From QPIN01 sp965224575 (lineage in GTDB: Bacteria > Pseudomonadota > Gammaproteobacteria > Methylococcales > Methylomonadaceae), in assembly GCA_965224575.1 (NCBI GenBank), contig CBDCZQ010000001.1, forward strand, positions 186,001-250,000: a stretch of DNA of 64,000 bases, in the 5' to 3' direction. Each line of letters begins with the position of its first letter. Position 1 is the stretch's first letter. A program made the translations under genes and the position numbers. The notes below the pieces were generated by a model. That model saw only the letters and a list, made by a program, of their open reading frames with translations. It ran no database searches and was not told the DNA's origin. Below, piece by piece: positions 18,750 through 26,795 of this stretch.

Positions 18750-18792
18750 AGGGTAACGGATGTGATATGAAATCAGGTGAGTCTGTTACCTT
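18750..18792. terminator. Hairpin between convergent ppiD and motB
   Basis: An 11-base arm AGGGTAACGGA (18750-18760) pairs, with one or two G-T pairs, with TCTGTTACCTT (18782-18792). It lies between two converging genes and is followed by a late T-run at 18803-18808. It is probably a shared terminator, but the T-tract is not adjacent. Confidence 0.45.
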
Positions 18793-18813
18793 GTGAAAAG
18801 TGTTTTTTACTAA

Positions 18814-19641
18814 TTAAATTTTGTCTGCAACCTGAATCATTATACTGACTCGCCGGTTTCTTTCTCTCCCTTCTCCGGTAGAATTGTCAGCTAGAGGTTT
18901 TGTTGCTGCACTACTCATGGCTCTTAGGCGTGAGGGGTTAATATTCTCTGTTATTAAATAACGCAAAACATTCGTTGCACGCGTTGCTCCCAGCTCCCAG
19001 TTTGATGGGAATTTTTCAGTTTTTATCGGATGATTATCAGTATGACCTTCAATAAAAATTAAACCTAATGATTGATCTAATAATGGTGCTAGTTTTTTAA
19101 GAAGTAATTTTCCATTTTCTAAAAGCTTGGCTTCTGAAGATTTGAATAGTATTTTGTCTTGTATTTCAAGCTGAGCATAACCAAGGGTAACTTTCATATC
19201 AACTGAGTTGTTTAGCCCTAAGTCTTTAATCATCTTTGTTAACTGCTTTTGTAATTTGTTTTTTGTGGACGATTTAATAGCTGCATTTTTTTCATCCTGA
19301 GGTTTTTTTATATTTTTTACATTAGAAATTTTTTTAATTATTGGCTGATGAATACTTGGTTTTGCAATAACGGAAGAGCTAGGCATAGGGTTTTCTAAAT
19401 TTTCTTCTATAACCTTTGTTTTTTGGATAGTTTTTCTGCTAAGGTTTTGCTTCTTTTTTGATTGGTGACCTGACGACTCAAAGTCACTTAGAGCCATGAG
19501 AGTGATCACCAGCATAATAATTAGTACAAATACATCAAGATAAGTTAATAACCAGTTTTGTTGGATATGATCGGGTTGTTCGGATAAATCTTCAATGGAT
19601 AAAGATGCATGATGTTTAGGAAAAGAACTATTAGTCATCAT
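18814..19641 (-). CDS. motB: MotB-like flagellar stator protein, OmpA-type peptidoglycan binding
   Basis: 275 residues on the minus strand. A cytoplasmic N-terminus precedes one helix with the ion-binding Asp in TYLDVFVLI (about residue 33). A charged linker rich in Lys follows. The OmpA-like domain (about 140-270) carries EGHTDNHP, NWELGATRA and GREREN-type ending RNRRVSIMI. With MotA it forms a stator unit coupling ion flow to flagellar rotation. It overlaps the motA 3-prime end by 11 bases. No other flagellar or chemotaxis gene is nearby. An OmpA-domain partner of another MotA/TolQ-type channel is the alternative. Confidence 0.85.
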   Translation of the reverse strand: MMTNSSFPKHHASLSIEDLSEQPDHIQQNWLLTYLDVFVLIIMLVITLMALSDFESSGHQSKKKQNLSRKTIQKTKVIEENLENPMPSSSVIAKPSIHQPIIKKISNVKNIKKPQDEKNAAIKSSTKNKLQKQLTKMIKDLGLNNSVDMKVTLGYAQLEIQDKILFKSSEAKLLENGKLLLKKLAPLLDQSLGLIFIEGHTDNHPIKTEKFPSNWELGATRATNVLRYLITENINPSRLRAMSSAATKPLADNSTGEGRERNRRVSIMIQVADKI

Positions 19642-20440
19642 GTTTTTTGGTTTTTAGTTCATCTTCGTGTGTCGCAATGAATGATTTTAATGTCTCACGT
19701 ACGAAAGAAGGAGTTCTGCGGTCGGCAATTAGAGTAATGCCTTCCATCACCATACTCATAATCATAATTCGTTGTTCTGTTCGCCTTTCTAATTTAACAG
19801 CGATAGGATTAAATATAAGATTTGCAAGGAGAAGTCCATAAAAAGTTGTAATCAGTGCGACAGCCATGTTAGAAGTTATTGCACTGATGTCGCGTATTTC
19901 AATAATCTGAAGCATATTGATTAATCCGACTAAAGTACCTAGCATGCCGAAAGCAGGGGCATAAGATGCTAGGCTATAGAAAATATTCGATTCAGCTTTT
20001 TCTTTAGCTCTTAAGCGAGCAATTCTCCATTTTAATAACGCAAGAATGTCATCTACTGGTGTTTTATCGACAATTAACTGGAAACCAGTTTTTAAATAGG
20101 GGTTGTTGATTGTCTCAATAACATTCTCTATTGCAACCGAATCTCGTTGAAACCACATTTTTGCAACAGCAGTGATTTCGTCAGCTTCTTTTTGTGGGTT
20201 TAAACTTTCGTATAAGAAGATAAGTTTTATTGATTTTATTCCTTGCTTAATGTCTCTTAAGGGATAACTTAAGAAAGCAGCGGCAATTGTACCTGCACAG
20301 ACAATAATAAAACCATTGAGATTTAGGAATGTAGATGGGTCATTCGCTGCATATAGAACAATAAAAAGAACGAGGAGAATACTAAATATTACGCCTAATG
20401 CAGTTGAGTAATTTATAGAGCTTTTTGCAGGAGATGCCAT
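19631..20440 (-). CDS. motA: MotA-like flagellar stator protein (MotA/TolQ/ExbB family)
   Basis: 269 residues with four predicted membrane helices: two near the N-terminus (about 10-30, 38-56) and two after residue 150 (SYAPAFGMLGTLVGLINML and a helix near ITSNMAVALITTFYGLLLANL). A large cytoplasmic loop with LLKWRIARLRAKEK lies between. GMLGTLVG and ALITTFYG are the family proton/sodium-channel segments. The layout resembles the PomA/MotA group. It is directly coupled to the downstream motB by an 11-base overlap. Confidence 0.88.
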   Translation of the reverse strand: MASPAKSSINYSTALGVIFSILLVLFIVLYAANDPSTFLNLNGFIIVCAGTIAAAFLSYPLRDIKQGIKSIKLIFLYESLNPQKEADEITAVAKMWFQRDSVAIENVIETINNPYLKTGFQLIVDKTPVDDILALLKWRIARLRAKEKAESNIFYSLASYAPAFGMLGTLVGLINMLQIIEIRDISAITSNMAVALITTFYGLLLANLIFNPIAVKLERRTEQRIMIMSMVMEGITLIADRRTPSFVRETLKSFIATHEDELKTKKHDD

Positions 20441-20826
20441 TTTTTTCTTATTATTGCGTTAGATAATTAAATAATAGCAAAGTTAATAAAAAAGTGTGAA
20501 AAGTGTAAATAAAAATAGTATGTTATAAAAATAAGTGGAATTAAAAATAAGAATTTAATAGCATGAGGACTATTTTTTTGTATTAATTGGCCCAAAAATT
20601 TCGTAGCTTTCTTTTTATGAGAGAGTGCTAGATAGAGGGGCGAATCCAAATTTTGGAGATGCTTAATACGCAATAGGAAGTTTTGAAGAGGAGAAATGGG
20701 AATGTGAAGGAGGTTTTTTTAAAAGAGTGGTGTATTTGGCTTTTGGGCTAATTATTAGCCCATATAAACTTGATGAACTCTAAGTAATGGGTAGAAAAAT
20801 CCATCAAGCATTCGGGAGATATAAAT
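20441..20826. other. Gene-free interval between motA and the first mtdB-like gene
   Basis: About 385 AT-rich bases with no supported gene. A perfect hairpin GGGCTAA-TTA-TTAGCCC sits at 20745-20761, downstream of the mtdB-like gene on its strand, without an adjacent U-tract on either strand. The rest should hold the motAB promoter but no clear box is visible. Confidence 0.5.
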
Positions 20827-21729
20827 TTAAACTTTAACTATTTTTTGAGCCATTGAAAAAGCATCTCTAAAATCTAAATAAACTGGTTTATCAGTTTCTA
20901 AAATTAACTCTAGTAATTTGTGTTGTAATTTATATTTAATATTTCCAACGGTAAGCGCTCCAATCCCTGTTGCAGACAAGGGTGTGTCAAGAGTTATACC
21001 GTTATCATTAGCCCCTATTCCTGCAATACCAGCTGGGGGTACTGCATTAACATCACCTGCAACTTTAAGGTGGTTTGCTTTAGTAAGGACTTCTGTATTT
21101 AAAACTTGAATACCAGCTTTTGCGGTACAAAATATGATGTCAGCATCAGCTAATAATAAAGATTTCTCTTCATCAGAACCGGCTATAGCACCAGTTAGGG
21201 TGCTTTGGCATCGACGATTGTATTCCTTTGCTGCATCATTTGCAGTGTCAATAGACATATGATCAACTAGAGAGGTAGAGGCGCCAGCAAGAGAGGCAAT
21301 AACACCTGTGGCAATACCGACAGGGCCTGTTCCTCCAAAAACAAGTGCTTTGCAATCAGTTAAATCTTTATTGTGTTTTTCTTTTAGTTCTTTTTCAACG
21401 CAGGCAACCAGTGCTGCTGCGGTGGTAAAGGCTCCACTTGGATCAGCAAGTATTGATACTTCAAAGGGTGGAACCATGGCTTGTTTTGCACTGCTGATCA
21501 TATCCATTGCTAAACCAATATCCCTGCCTCCGATGAAAATACCTGTTCGTTTAATTCCCGAAGGGCTGCGTGAAAAAATAACGTCTTGAGTTAAGCCATG
21601 GATGCTATCTAATTTTACATTGTTATAGGGCATTAATACTTCAAAACCAGTATCAAGTGCCATATTAATATCAAAAGGGCTATTGTTTGGCATAGGATCA
21701 AACATATGAAGAATACTGCGTTTTGGCAT
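20827..21729 (-). CDS. mtdB: Methylene-tetrahydromethanopterin dehydrogenase family protein (MtdB-like), copy 1
   Basis: 300-residue NAD(P)-dependent dehydrogenase of the bacterial H4MPT C1 pathway, which oxidises methylene-H4MPT to methenyl-H4MPT in the cytoplasm. The N-terminus SILHMFDPMPNNSPFDINMA and IFIGGRD belong to the family catalytic domain. The Rossmann motif is VFGGTGPVGIA (about residues 130-140), and DVNAVPPAGIAGIG follows later. It has an AAGGAAG ribosome binding site and starts 10 bases after copy 2, so the two form an operon. The paralogues differ along their length. This one could be the specialised enzyme (MtdB or MtdC type), which cannot be told from sequence alone. Confidence 0.82.
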   Translation of the reverse strand: MPKRSILHMFDPMPNNSPFDINMALDTGFEVLMPYNNVKLDSIHGLTQDVIFSRSPSGIKRTGIFIGGRDIGLAMDMISSAKQAMVPPFEVSILADPSGAFTTAAALVACVEKELKEKHNKDLTDCKALVFGGTGPVGIATGVIASLAGASTSLVDHMSIDTANDAAKEYNRRCQSTLTGAIAGSDEEKSLLLADADIIFCTAKAGIQVLNTEVLTKANHLKVAGDVNAVPPAGIAGIGANDNGITLDTPLSATGIGALTVGNIKYKLQHKLLELILETDKPVYLDFRDAFSMAQKIVKV

Positions 21730-21739
21730 TTTACTTCCT

Positions 21740-22648
21740 TTATTTAATAGATTTTATAATTTCACGAGCAACTTCAAAAGCATGTTCAAAATGTAAATAA
21801 ACAGGTTCGTTACTTTCAATCATTTGAGTTAATAAACGGCTTTGAGTTTTATATTTTATATTGCCTATAGCTAATGCACCTAAACCTACTGCTCCGCTTG
21901 TGCTTCCTGTAATTGCTTTGCCATTATCAAAAGGATCTAAGCCCGAAATACCTGAGGGTGGAATTGCATTAATATCTGCAGCAACTTTTAGTTGTGAGGC
22001 TGATGAAATATGTTCAGTGTTTAGTAGCTCAATACCGGCTGCACCGGTAGAAAAAATAACATCAGTTGTTTTTATGTACTCAGCTTTGTCTGTATCTGCT
22101 CCGGCAGTTATTTGAATTTTTCCTTCTCCAAATTCTTCATTGCAAAGATCTGCAATACGTTGAGCTTTATCTAATTGTCTTCCTATGATTTTGACATTAG
22201 CACCAGCCTGGGCAGCTAGAACTGATGCAACTTGACCTACAGGTCCAGTTCCACCAAAAACAAGTAAGTTTTTTCCTTCAAAAGTGGTGTTAAATTTTTT
22301 ATCCAGTTCCTGTTCAACGGCTGCTACCATACCAGCAGCCGTTGTAAAAGCACCGCTTGGATCAGCAAAAACTGAAACTTCAAAGGGTGAAAACATAGAG
22401 TTTTTTGCTATTTTTAGCATATCTCTAGCTTGTTTTGAGTCTCTGCCTCCAATAAATATCCCTGTTCTTTTAAGACCTTTAGGGCTGCGAGAAAAAATAA
22501 CATCTTGAATTAGCCCTTTTACTTCACTAGCTTCTACATTAGTATAGGGTATGGCTGAAACCCAGCCAGCATCCATGGCCATGTTTACGTCAAATGGACT
22601 CAAGTTTTTAGCAGTGGTTAGCATATGTAAAATGAATGATTTTTCCAT
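21740..22648 (-). CDS. mtdB: Methylene-tetrahydromethanopterin dehydrogenase family protein (MtdB-like), copy 2
   Basis: 302 residues, the promoter-proximal member of the tandem pair. Family features: ILHMLTTAKNLSPFDVNMAMDAGW at the N-terminus (two adjoining motifs), RTGIFIGGRD, DPSGAFTTAA, Rossmann VFGGTGPVGQVA, and DINAIPPSGISGLD. GNIKYKTQSRLL lies near the C-terminus. Two homologous genes side by side suggest divergence in coenzyme (NAD versus NADP) or pterin preference. The 141-base gap to the divergent isocitrate dehydrogenase gene must hold both promoters. This gene is the strongest methylotrophy marker in the window. Confidence 0.85.
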   Translation of the reverse strand: MEKSFILHMLTTAKNLSPFDVNMAMDAGWVSAIPYTNVEASEVKGLIQDVIFSRSPKGLKRTGIFIGGRDSKQARDMLKIAKNSMFSPFEVSVFADPSGAFTTAAGMVAAVEQELDKKFNTTFEGKNLLVFGGTGPVGQVASVLAAQAGANVKIIGRQLDKAQRIADLCNEEFGEGKIQITAGADTDKAEYIKTTDVIFSTGAAGIELLNTEHISSASQLKVAADINAIPPSGISGLDPFDNGKAITGSTSGAVGLGALAIGNIKYKTQSRLLTQMIESNEPVYLHFEHAFEVAREIIKSIK

Positions 22649-22789
22649 AATTGTCTCGAATTAATTAACAGCAGTTAGATTATTAAAATTAAAAAATACG
22701 CCTATTATAGTTTAAGCACACCGTATTCAGCAAAAAATAGTCAACTTGTGTATCATTAGATTTATTTTTAACCTCTGGAGAATTGAAAA

Positions 22790-23797
22790 ATGCATAATGT
22801 TACATTGATTAAGGGTGATGGTATTGGACCATCAATTATGGACGTAGCCGTTAAAATTATTGATGCAACAGATGTTAAAATAAATTGGGAAACAGCAGAA
22901 GCAGGATTGGCTGCTTTTGATAAATATGGCACGCCTATTCCAGATGAAACTTTAGCTTCAATTGATAAAAATCGAGTAGCTTTTAAGGGGCCATTAACGA
23001 CACCTGTTGGTGGAGGGTTTAGGAGCATAAATGTAGCATTGCGTCAGAAATATGATTTGTACGCTAATATTCGTCCTGCAAAAACATGGAAAGGTGCGCA
23101 AAGTAAATTTGATAATGTTGATATTGTTATTGTTAGAGAAAATACTGAAGGCTTGTATATGGGGCTTGAGCATTATTTAACTCGACAGAAAGATGTTGCC
23201 GAAAGTTTAGCTGTTATCACCAAAGAGGGGTCTGATCGCATTGTTGATTATGCGTTTAAATATGCTAAAGAAAATGGGCGTAAAAAAGTGACAGTATGTC
23301 ATAAGGCTAATATTTTAAAACTGACCTCCGGCTTGTTTTTAGAAACAGCTAGAGAAGTAGCGAGCCGACATCCTGAAATTGAATTTGACGAGAAAATTGT
23401 TGATGCAACTTGTATGCATATGATTATGGATCCTTCTCAGTTTGATGTTGTGGTTACAACTAATATGTTTGGTGATATTTTGTCCGATTTGACAGCTGGT
23501 TTAGTTGGAGGTTTAGGGTTGATTCCTGGTGCTAATATTGGAAGTAATGCTGCATTATTTGAAGCGGTTCATGGTAGCGCGCCAGATATTGCCGGAAAAA
23601 ATATTGCTAATCCAACAGCAGTTATTATGGCGGGGGTGATGATGTTAAATTATTTGGGAGAATCAGCCAGTGCTAATAAAATTAAAGGTGCAGTGGAAAA
23701 AATAGTTGAACAGGGCGATTATGTTACTCCTGATTTAAACCCAGGCTCAAAAATAGGGACTGCTGAGATGGGTGAGGCTATTATTGCTGCTTTGTAA
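22790..23797 (+). CDS. NAD-type isocitrate dehydrogenase (isocitrate/isopropylmalate dehydrogenase family)
   Basis: 335 residues, the short form typical of NAD-dependent isocitrate dehydrogenases. Starts with VTLIKGDGIGPSI. Substrate-binding FKGPLTTPVGGGFRSINVALRQ; VRENTEGLYMG; HKANILKLTSGLF; metal-binding TNMFGDILSDLTAGLVGGLG; and cofactor segment HGSAPDIAGKNIANP, all normal for the family. The SxN-arginine phospho-site region reads RSINVALR, which favours isocitrate over isopropylmalate. It feeds the TCA cycle with 2-oxoglutarate. AACCTCTGGAG before the ATG provides the ribosome binding site. It is divergent from the mtdB pair. Confidence 0.9.
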   Translation: MHNVTLIKGDGIGPSIMDVAVKIIDATDVKINWETAEAGLAAFDKYGTPIPDETLASIDKNRVAFKGPLTTPVGGGFRSINVALRQKYDLYANIRPAKTWKGAQSKFDNVDIVIVRENTEGLYMGLEHYLTRQKDVAESLAVITKEGSDRIVDYAFKYAKENGRKKVTVCHKANILKLTSGLFLETAREVASRHPEIEFDEKIVDATCMHMIMDPSQFDVVVTTNMFGDILSDLTAGLVGGLGLIPGANIGSNAALFEAVHGSAPDIAGKNIANPTAVIMAGVMMLNYLGESASANKIKGAVEKIVEQGDYVTPDLNPGSKIGTAEMGEAIIAAL

Positions 23798-23821
23798 GTA
23801 TTGCTGTTGTATTTATATTTC

Positions 23822-23968
23822 GTGCGGACAAGGTTGCGGAATTTTAGAGGCTTATTTTTGTCGATAGGTTATGTTGCTAAAATAGTTGCATAGTTCGCTA
23901 TGCGCCCGCTTCAGCGTCTTGCTCTCGACAAAAAACAACTTGCTATAAATTCGCAACCTTGACCGCAC
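23822..23968. repeat. 147-base multi-arm inverted-repeat element upstream of the formyl-THF cyclo-ligase gene
   Basis: Outer arms GTGCGGACAAGGTTGCG (23822-23838) and CGCAACCTTGACCGCAC (23952-23968) pair with one mismatch. Inside are TTTTTGTCGA (23855-23864) with TCGACAAAAA (23925-23934), and a perfect GCATAG-TTCG-CTATGC hairpin (23888-23903). The right half resembles a segment at 58369-58412. It ends four bases before the next start codon. This looks like a MITE or structured repeat, possibly transcribed as a leader. Confidence 0.7.
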
Positions 23969-23972
23969 AGTT

Positions 23973-24563
23973 ATGACAGATAAAAAACAACAACGTAGTG
24001 AGGGATACAAAGCAAGAGATGCTCAAATAGATAAAGATAAATTGAGTGAAAAAATCTGCCATAAATTTATCACAAACCAGTCTTACTTGGAAGCAGATAC
24101 CATTATGTGGTATCTACATTGCCGTTCTGAAGTAAGGACCATTGATGTCTTGAAAAAGGAGTTGAACGGGGCAAAAAAAATTGTAATCCCCTTTTGTACC
24201 AAGGATAAAAACCAACAAAATAAATTAGGATTGTGGCTTCTTGATGATTTATCAGAATTAGCGCCTGGAACTTGGGGGATTTTAGAGCCTCCTCAAAAAC
24301 GTTGGGAAGATAAAGAAAAAAATATTCTACCGAGAGATTTGGATTTAATTATGGTTCCAGGTGTTGCTTTTGATCGTCAAGGTGGACGCATAGGGAATGG
24401 AGGCGGATATTATGATCGACTATTGCAAGGTGTTAGAGTTGATACTCTATTAATGGCCGTTTGTTATGAGTCACAAATGTGTAATAAGGTCAGTATGGAG
24501 CAACATGATATTGTCATGGATGCTGTAATAACGGAGAAAAATATTTATTATAATAATACATAA
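23973..24563 (+). CDS. 5-formyltetrahydrofolate cyclo-ligase
   Basis: 196 residues of the YgfA/MTHFS family. It converts 5-formyl-THF plus ATP to 5,10-methenyl-THF, rescuing a storage or inhibitory folate. ATP-binding features: N-terminal basic helix with KARDAQIDKDKLSEKI, and the signature DRQGGRIGNGGGYYDRLL (about residues 131-148). In E. coli this gene lies after the 6S RNA gene; here an inverted-repeat element takes that place. The stop codon abuts the next ATG (TAAATG), so it is translationally coupled to nspC. No clear Shine-Dalgarno lies before its ATG because the repeat ends there. Confidence 0.92.
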   Translation: MTDKKQQRSEGYKARDAQIDKDKLSEKICHKFITNQSYLEADTIMWYLHCRSEVRTIDVLKKELNGAKKIVIPFCTKDKNQQNKLGLWLLDDLSELAPGTWGILEPPQKRWEDKEKNILPRDLDLIMVPGVAFDRQGGRIGNGGGYYDRLLQGVRVDTLLMAVCYESQMCNKVSMEQHDIVMDAVITEKNIYYNNT

Positions 24564-25700
24564 ATGAATTTGAATGTATTGAAGGATAATATAGAAAAGA
24601 CACCCGTCTATGTTTTTGATGAAAGTATAATTGACAATAATTTGTCTCAACTTGTTGATTTAAAATGTAAATCAGGGTGTCAGGTTTTGTATTCAATTAA
24701 AGCTTTACCGTTAGGGCAGGTTTTAAGCAAGGCAAAAGATTATTTAGATGGTTTATCAGTCAGTTCTTTGTTTGAAGCTCGATTAGCAAAAGAAATTTTA
24801 GGTGATAAAGGGAATATTCAAATAACGACACCCGGGCTAAGGGATGATGAAATTTCTGAGTTAAAAGAGCTCTGTACACACATTAGTTTTAATTCTATTA
24901 ACCAGTATCATCGGTTTGAGAAAAAGGTAGCATTTAATACTTCTTTAGGACTTAGGCTTAACCCAAAAATATCATTTGCCGCAGATGAGCGATTTAATCC
25001 TTGTCGACAATATTCTAAGTTAGGTATTGGTATTGACTCATTAAATTCAATACCCGATGAAATAGAAGGGGTGCATTTTCACACCGTATTTTCCCATCAA
25101 GATTTTTTACCCTTAGAACAAACTATTGCAGTTCTAAAAAAAAAATTTGCTGATGAATTGGGTCGATTAAAATGGTTAAACCTTGGTGGTGGCTATCTTT
25201 ACAATCAAATAGTGGATCAACAGCCATTTATAAACTTGGTTAAACAACTAAAAGCAGAGTTTGATATTGAGGTTTATATTGAGCCTGGAAAGTCAGTTGT
25301 TAATAATGCGGGTTATTTAGTTTCGACAATTATTGATAGTTTTAGCTCAGATGGTAAAAGAGTATTAGTGTTAGATACCTCAGTGAATCATCATCCTGAG
25401 GTGTTTGAATATCAGAAAACCCTAACTTTATTAGAAGAAAATAAAAATGGGCGTTTTTCCTACATTCTTGCTGGTTCTAGTTGTTTGGCTGGAGATTTGT
25501 TCGGTGAATATCATTTTGAAAAGTTACTTCAGATTGGTGATAGGGTTGTTTTCTCAAATGTAGGTGCCTATAGCCTAATAAAAGCTAATCGATTTAATGG
25601 TTATAATTTGCCTGATATATACTGGATAGATAAAGCCAATCACTATACTCTGATAAAAAGTAGTAGTTACGAAAATTATCATAAGCAATGGATAGGTTGA
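24564..25700 (+). CDS. nspC: Carboxynorspermidine/carboxyspermidine decarboxylase
   Basis: 378-residue PLP enzyme of the alanine-racemase-fold decarboxylase group, family length for NspC. It makes norspermidine or spermidine from the carboxylated intermediates. Evidence: N-terminal TPVYVFDESIIDNNL; PLP-lysine motif LYSIKALP (about residues 40-47); VHFHTVFS; glycine loop WLNLGGGYL; EPGKSVVNNAGYL; and the C-terminal active-site segment SCLAGDLFGEY with the conserved Cys. The usual partner gene, carboxynorspermidine dehydrogenase, is not adjacent. It starts immediately after the preceding stop. Confidence 0.9.
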   Translation: MNLNVLKDNIEKTPVYVFDESIIDNNLSQLVDLKCKSGCQVLYSIKALPLGQVLSKAKDYLDGLSVSSLFEARLAKEILGDKGNIQITTPGLRDDEISELKELCTHISFNSINQYHRFEKKVAFNTSLGLRLNPKISFAADERFNPCRQYSKLGIGIDSLNSIPDEIEGVHFHTVFSHQDFLPLEQTIAVLKKKFADELGRLKWLNLGGGYLYNQIVDQQPFINLVKQLKAEFDIEVYIEPGKSVVNNAGYLVSTIIDSFSSDGKRVLVLDTSVNHHPEVFEYQKTLTLLEENKNGRFSYILAGSSCLAGDLFGEYHFEKLLQIGDRVVFSNVGAYSLIKANRFNGYNLPDIYWIDKANHYTLIKSSSYENYHKQWIG

Positions 25701-25717
25701 TAAAAATATTTTAAAAA

Positions 25718-26566
25718 TTAATTTGGATAGAAAAACTTAAAAACTTCTTCAAATTCTTGATGGGCCCGGTCAATAATATTAGCCATATCATCTAGTGGAA
25801 TATCTATATGACTAATTTCTGTATCACTGAAGGTGAGATCCATTTTACTGTAACTATCAGCTAATCGTATGATTGAAGCAATTTTGTGAAATGCTTCAGT
25901 AGTATCAGGAAAGGCATGTAACTGTATGCTTTTTGTGATAATGTCGGGTAGTTTCCAAAGCTTGGTTAATGCAGCTCCGGTTTGATAATGGTCAAATCCA
26001 ATAATAATTTCTTCAAAATTTATTTCATCTAGATCAGTTGGATCTTCTTGGGCGTGTAATAATAAATTAACTTCAGTTGCTAGTTCTGGAATGCGACGAA
26101 AAAATATTAATTGACCAATGTTATGGAGTATTCCACAGATAAAGATAGATTCTGAAAACTCTTTTCCTAGCAATTTATCTATTCCTTTTGCTATTAAAGC
26201 ACAGCGGAGGCTTTTTGCCCAAAAATCATGCATAGAAATTAAGTCACTAGATAAATCAGAGAAGCTGTCTACTACGACAGTACTTAAGACAATACTCTGA
26301 AGTTCCTTGGTTCCTATAAGATTAATTGCTCTGTCAATAGAAGAAATTTTTGAAGGGAAGCCAAAAAATGCACTGTTGACTATTTTTAGCAACTTTATTG
26401 ATAGCGCTGGATCGTTTTGGATAATATATGCTGCATCAACTAATGATTTAGTTGGATCATCAATAGTTTCTTGTAATTTAAAATAAATATTAGGCGTAGA
26501 GGCAAGTGTTGAGTCACCGTTTAACAGATCAGATATTGCAAGATTATGTTGTAAATTAATTGACAT
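25718..26566 (-). CDS. HDOD domain protein
   Basis: 282 residues on the minus strand, convergent with nspC. An HDOD domain covers about residues 20-215: LVDAAYIIQNDPALSIKLLKIVNSAFFGFPSKISSIDRAINLIG is the typical start (motif spans about residues 40-83). The His/Asp positions of true HD hydrolases are replaced by HNIG, as in other HDOD proteins. These proteins act as non-enzymatic scaffolds in signalling, often with c-di-GMP or two-component partners. It is divergent from the EAL protein at 26.8 kb across a 229-base gap, which hints at joint regulation. Exact function unknown. Confidence 0.85.
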   Translation of the reverse strand: MSINLQHNLAISDLLNGDSTLASTPNIYFKLQETIDDPTKSLVDAAYIIQNDPALSIKLLKIVNSAFFGFPSKISSIDRAINLIGTKELQSIVLSTVVVDSFSDLSSDLISMHDFWAKSLRCALIAKGIDKLLGKEFSESIFICGILHNIGQLIFFRRIPELATEVNLLLHAQEDPTDLDEINFEEIIIGFDHYQTGAALTKLWKLPDIITKSIQLHAFPDTTEAFHKIASIIRLADSYSKMDLTFSDTEISHIDIPLDDMANIIDRAHQEFEEVFKFFYPN

Positions 26567-26795
26567 ATCACAAAAAATTGAAAAAAGGTTATAGTTAGTA
26601 GCGTTAACACAGTGCTCAGGGTAAAATAGAGGATTAAGTTTTGAATTTTAATTCTAAAAAACCAATGATGCTCTGAATATTTAAAAATTTAGCAATTAGC
26701 TTTAACTTTAGTTGGTATTGTAATTAACTTCAAGGTTGACTCTTAATTATTGGATTTTTGGGTAAAAAGTGAGTTGATAAAAGCTTGGTATCAAG

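Noticed and set aside
20467..20673. 68-codon minus-strand ORF upstream of motA
   Set aside because: AT-rich low-complexity translation, no ribosome binding site and no family resemblance; most likely chance.
23822..23968. 6S RNA gene upstream of the formyl-THF cyclo-ligase, as in E. coli
   Set aside because: The position fits and the region is structured, but the usual 6S end-stem and central bubble cannot be recognised. The right half recurs at 58.37 kb, which fits a dispersed repeat better. An Infernal search would decide.
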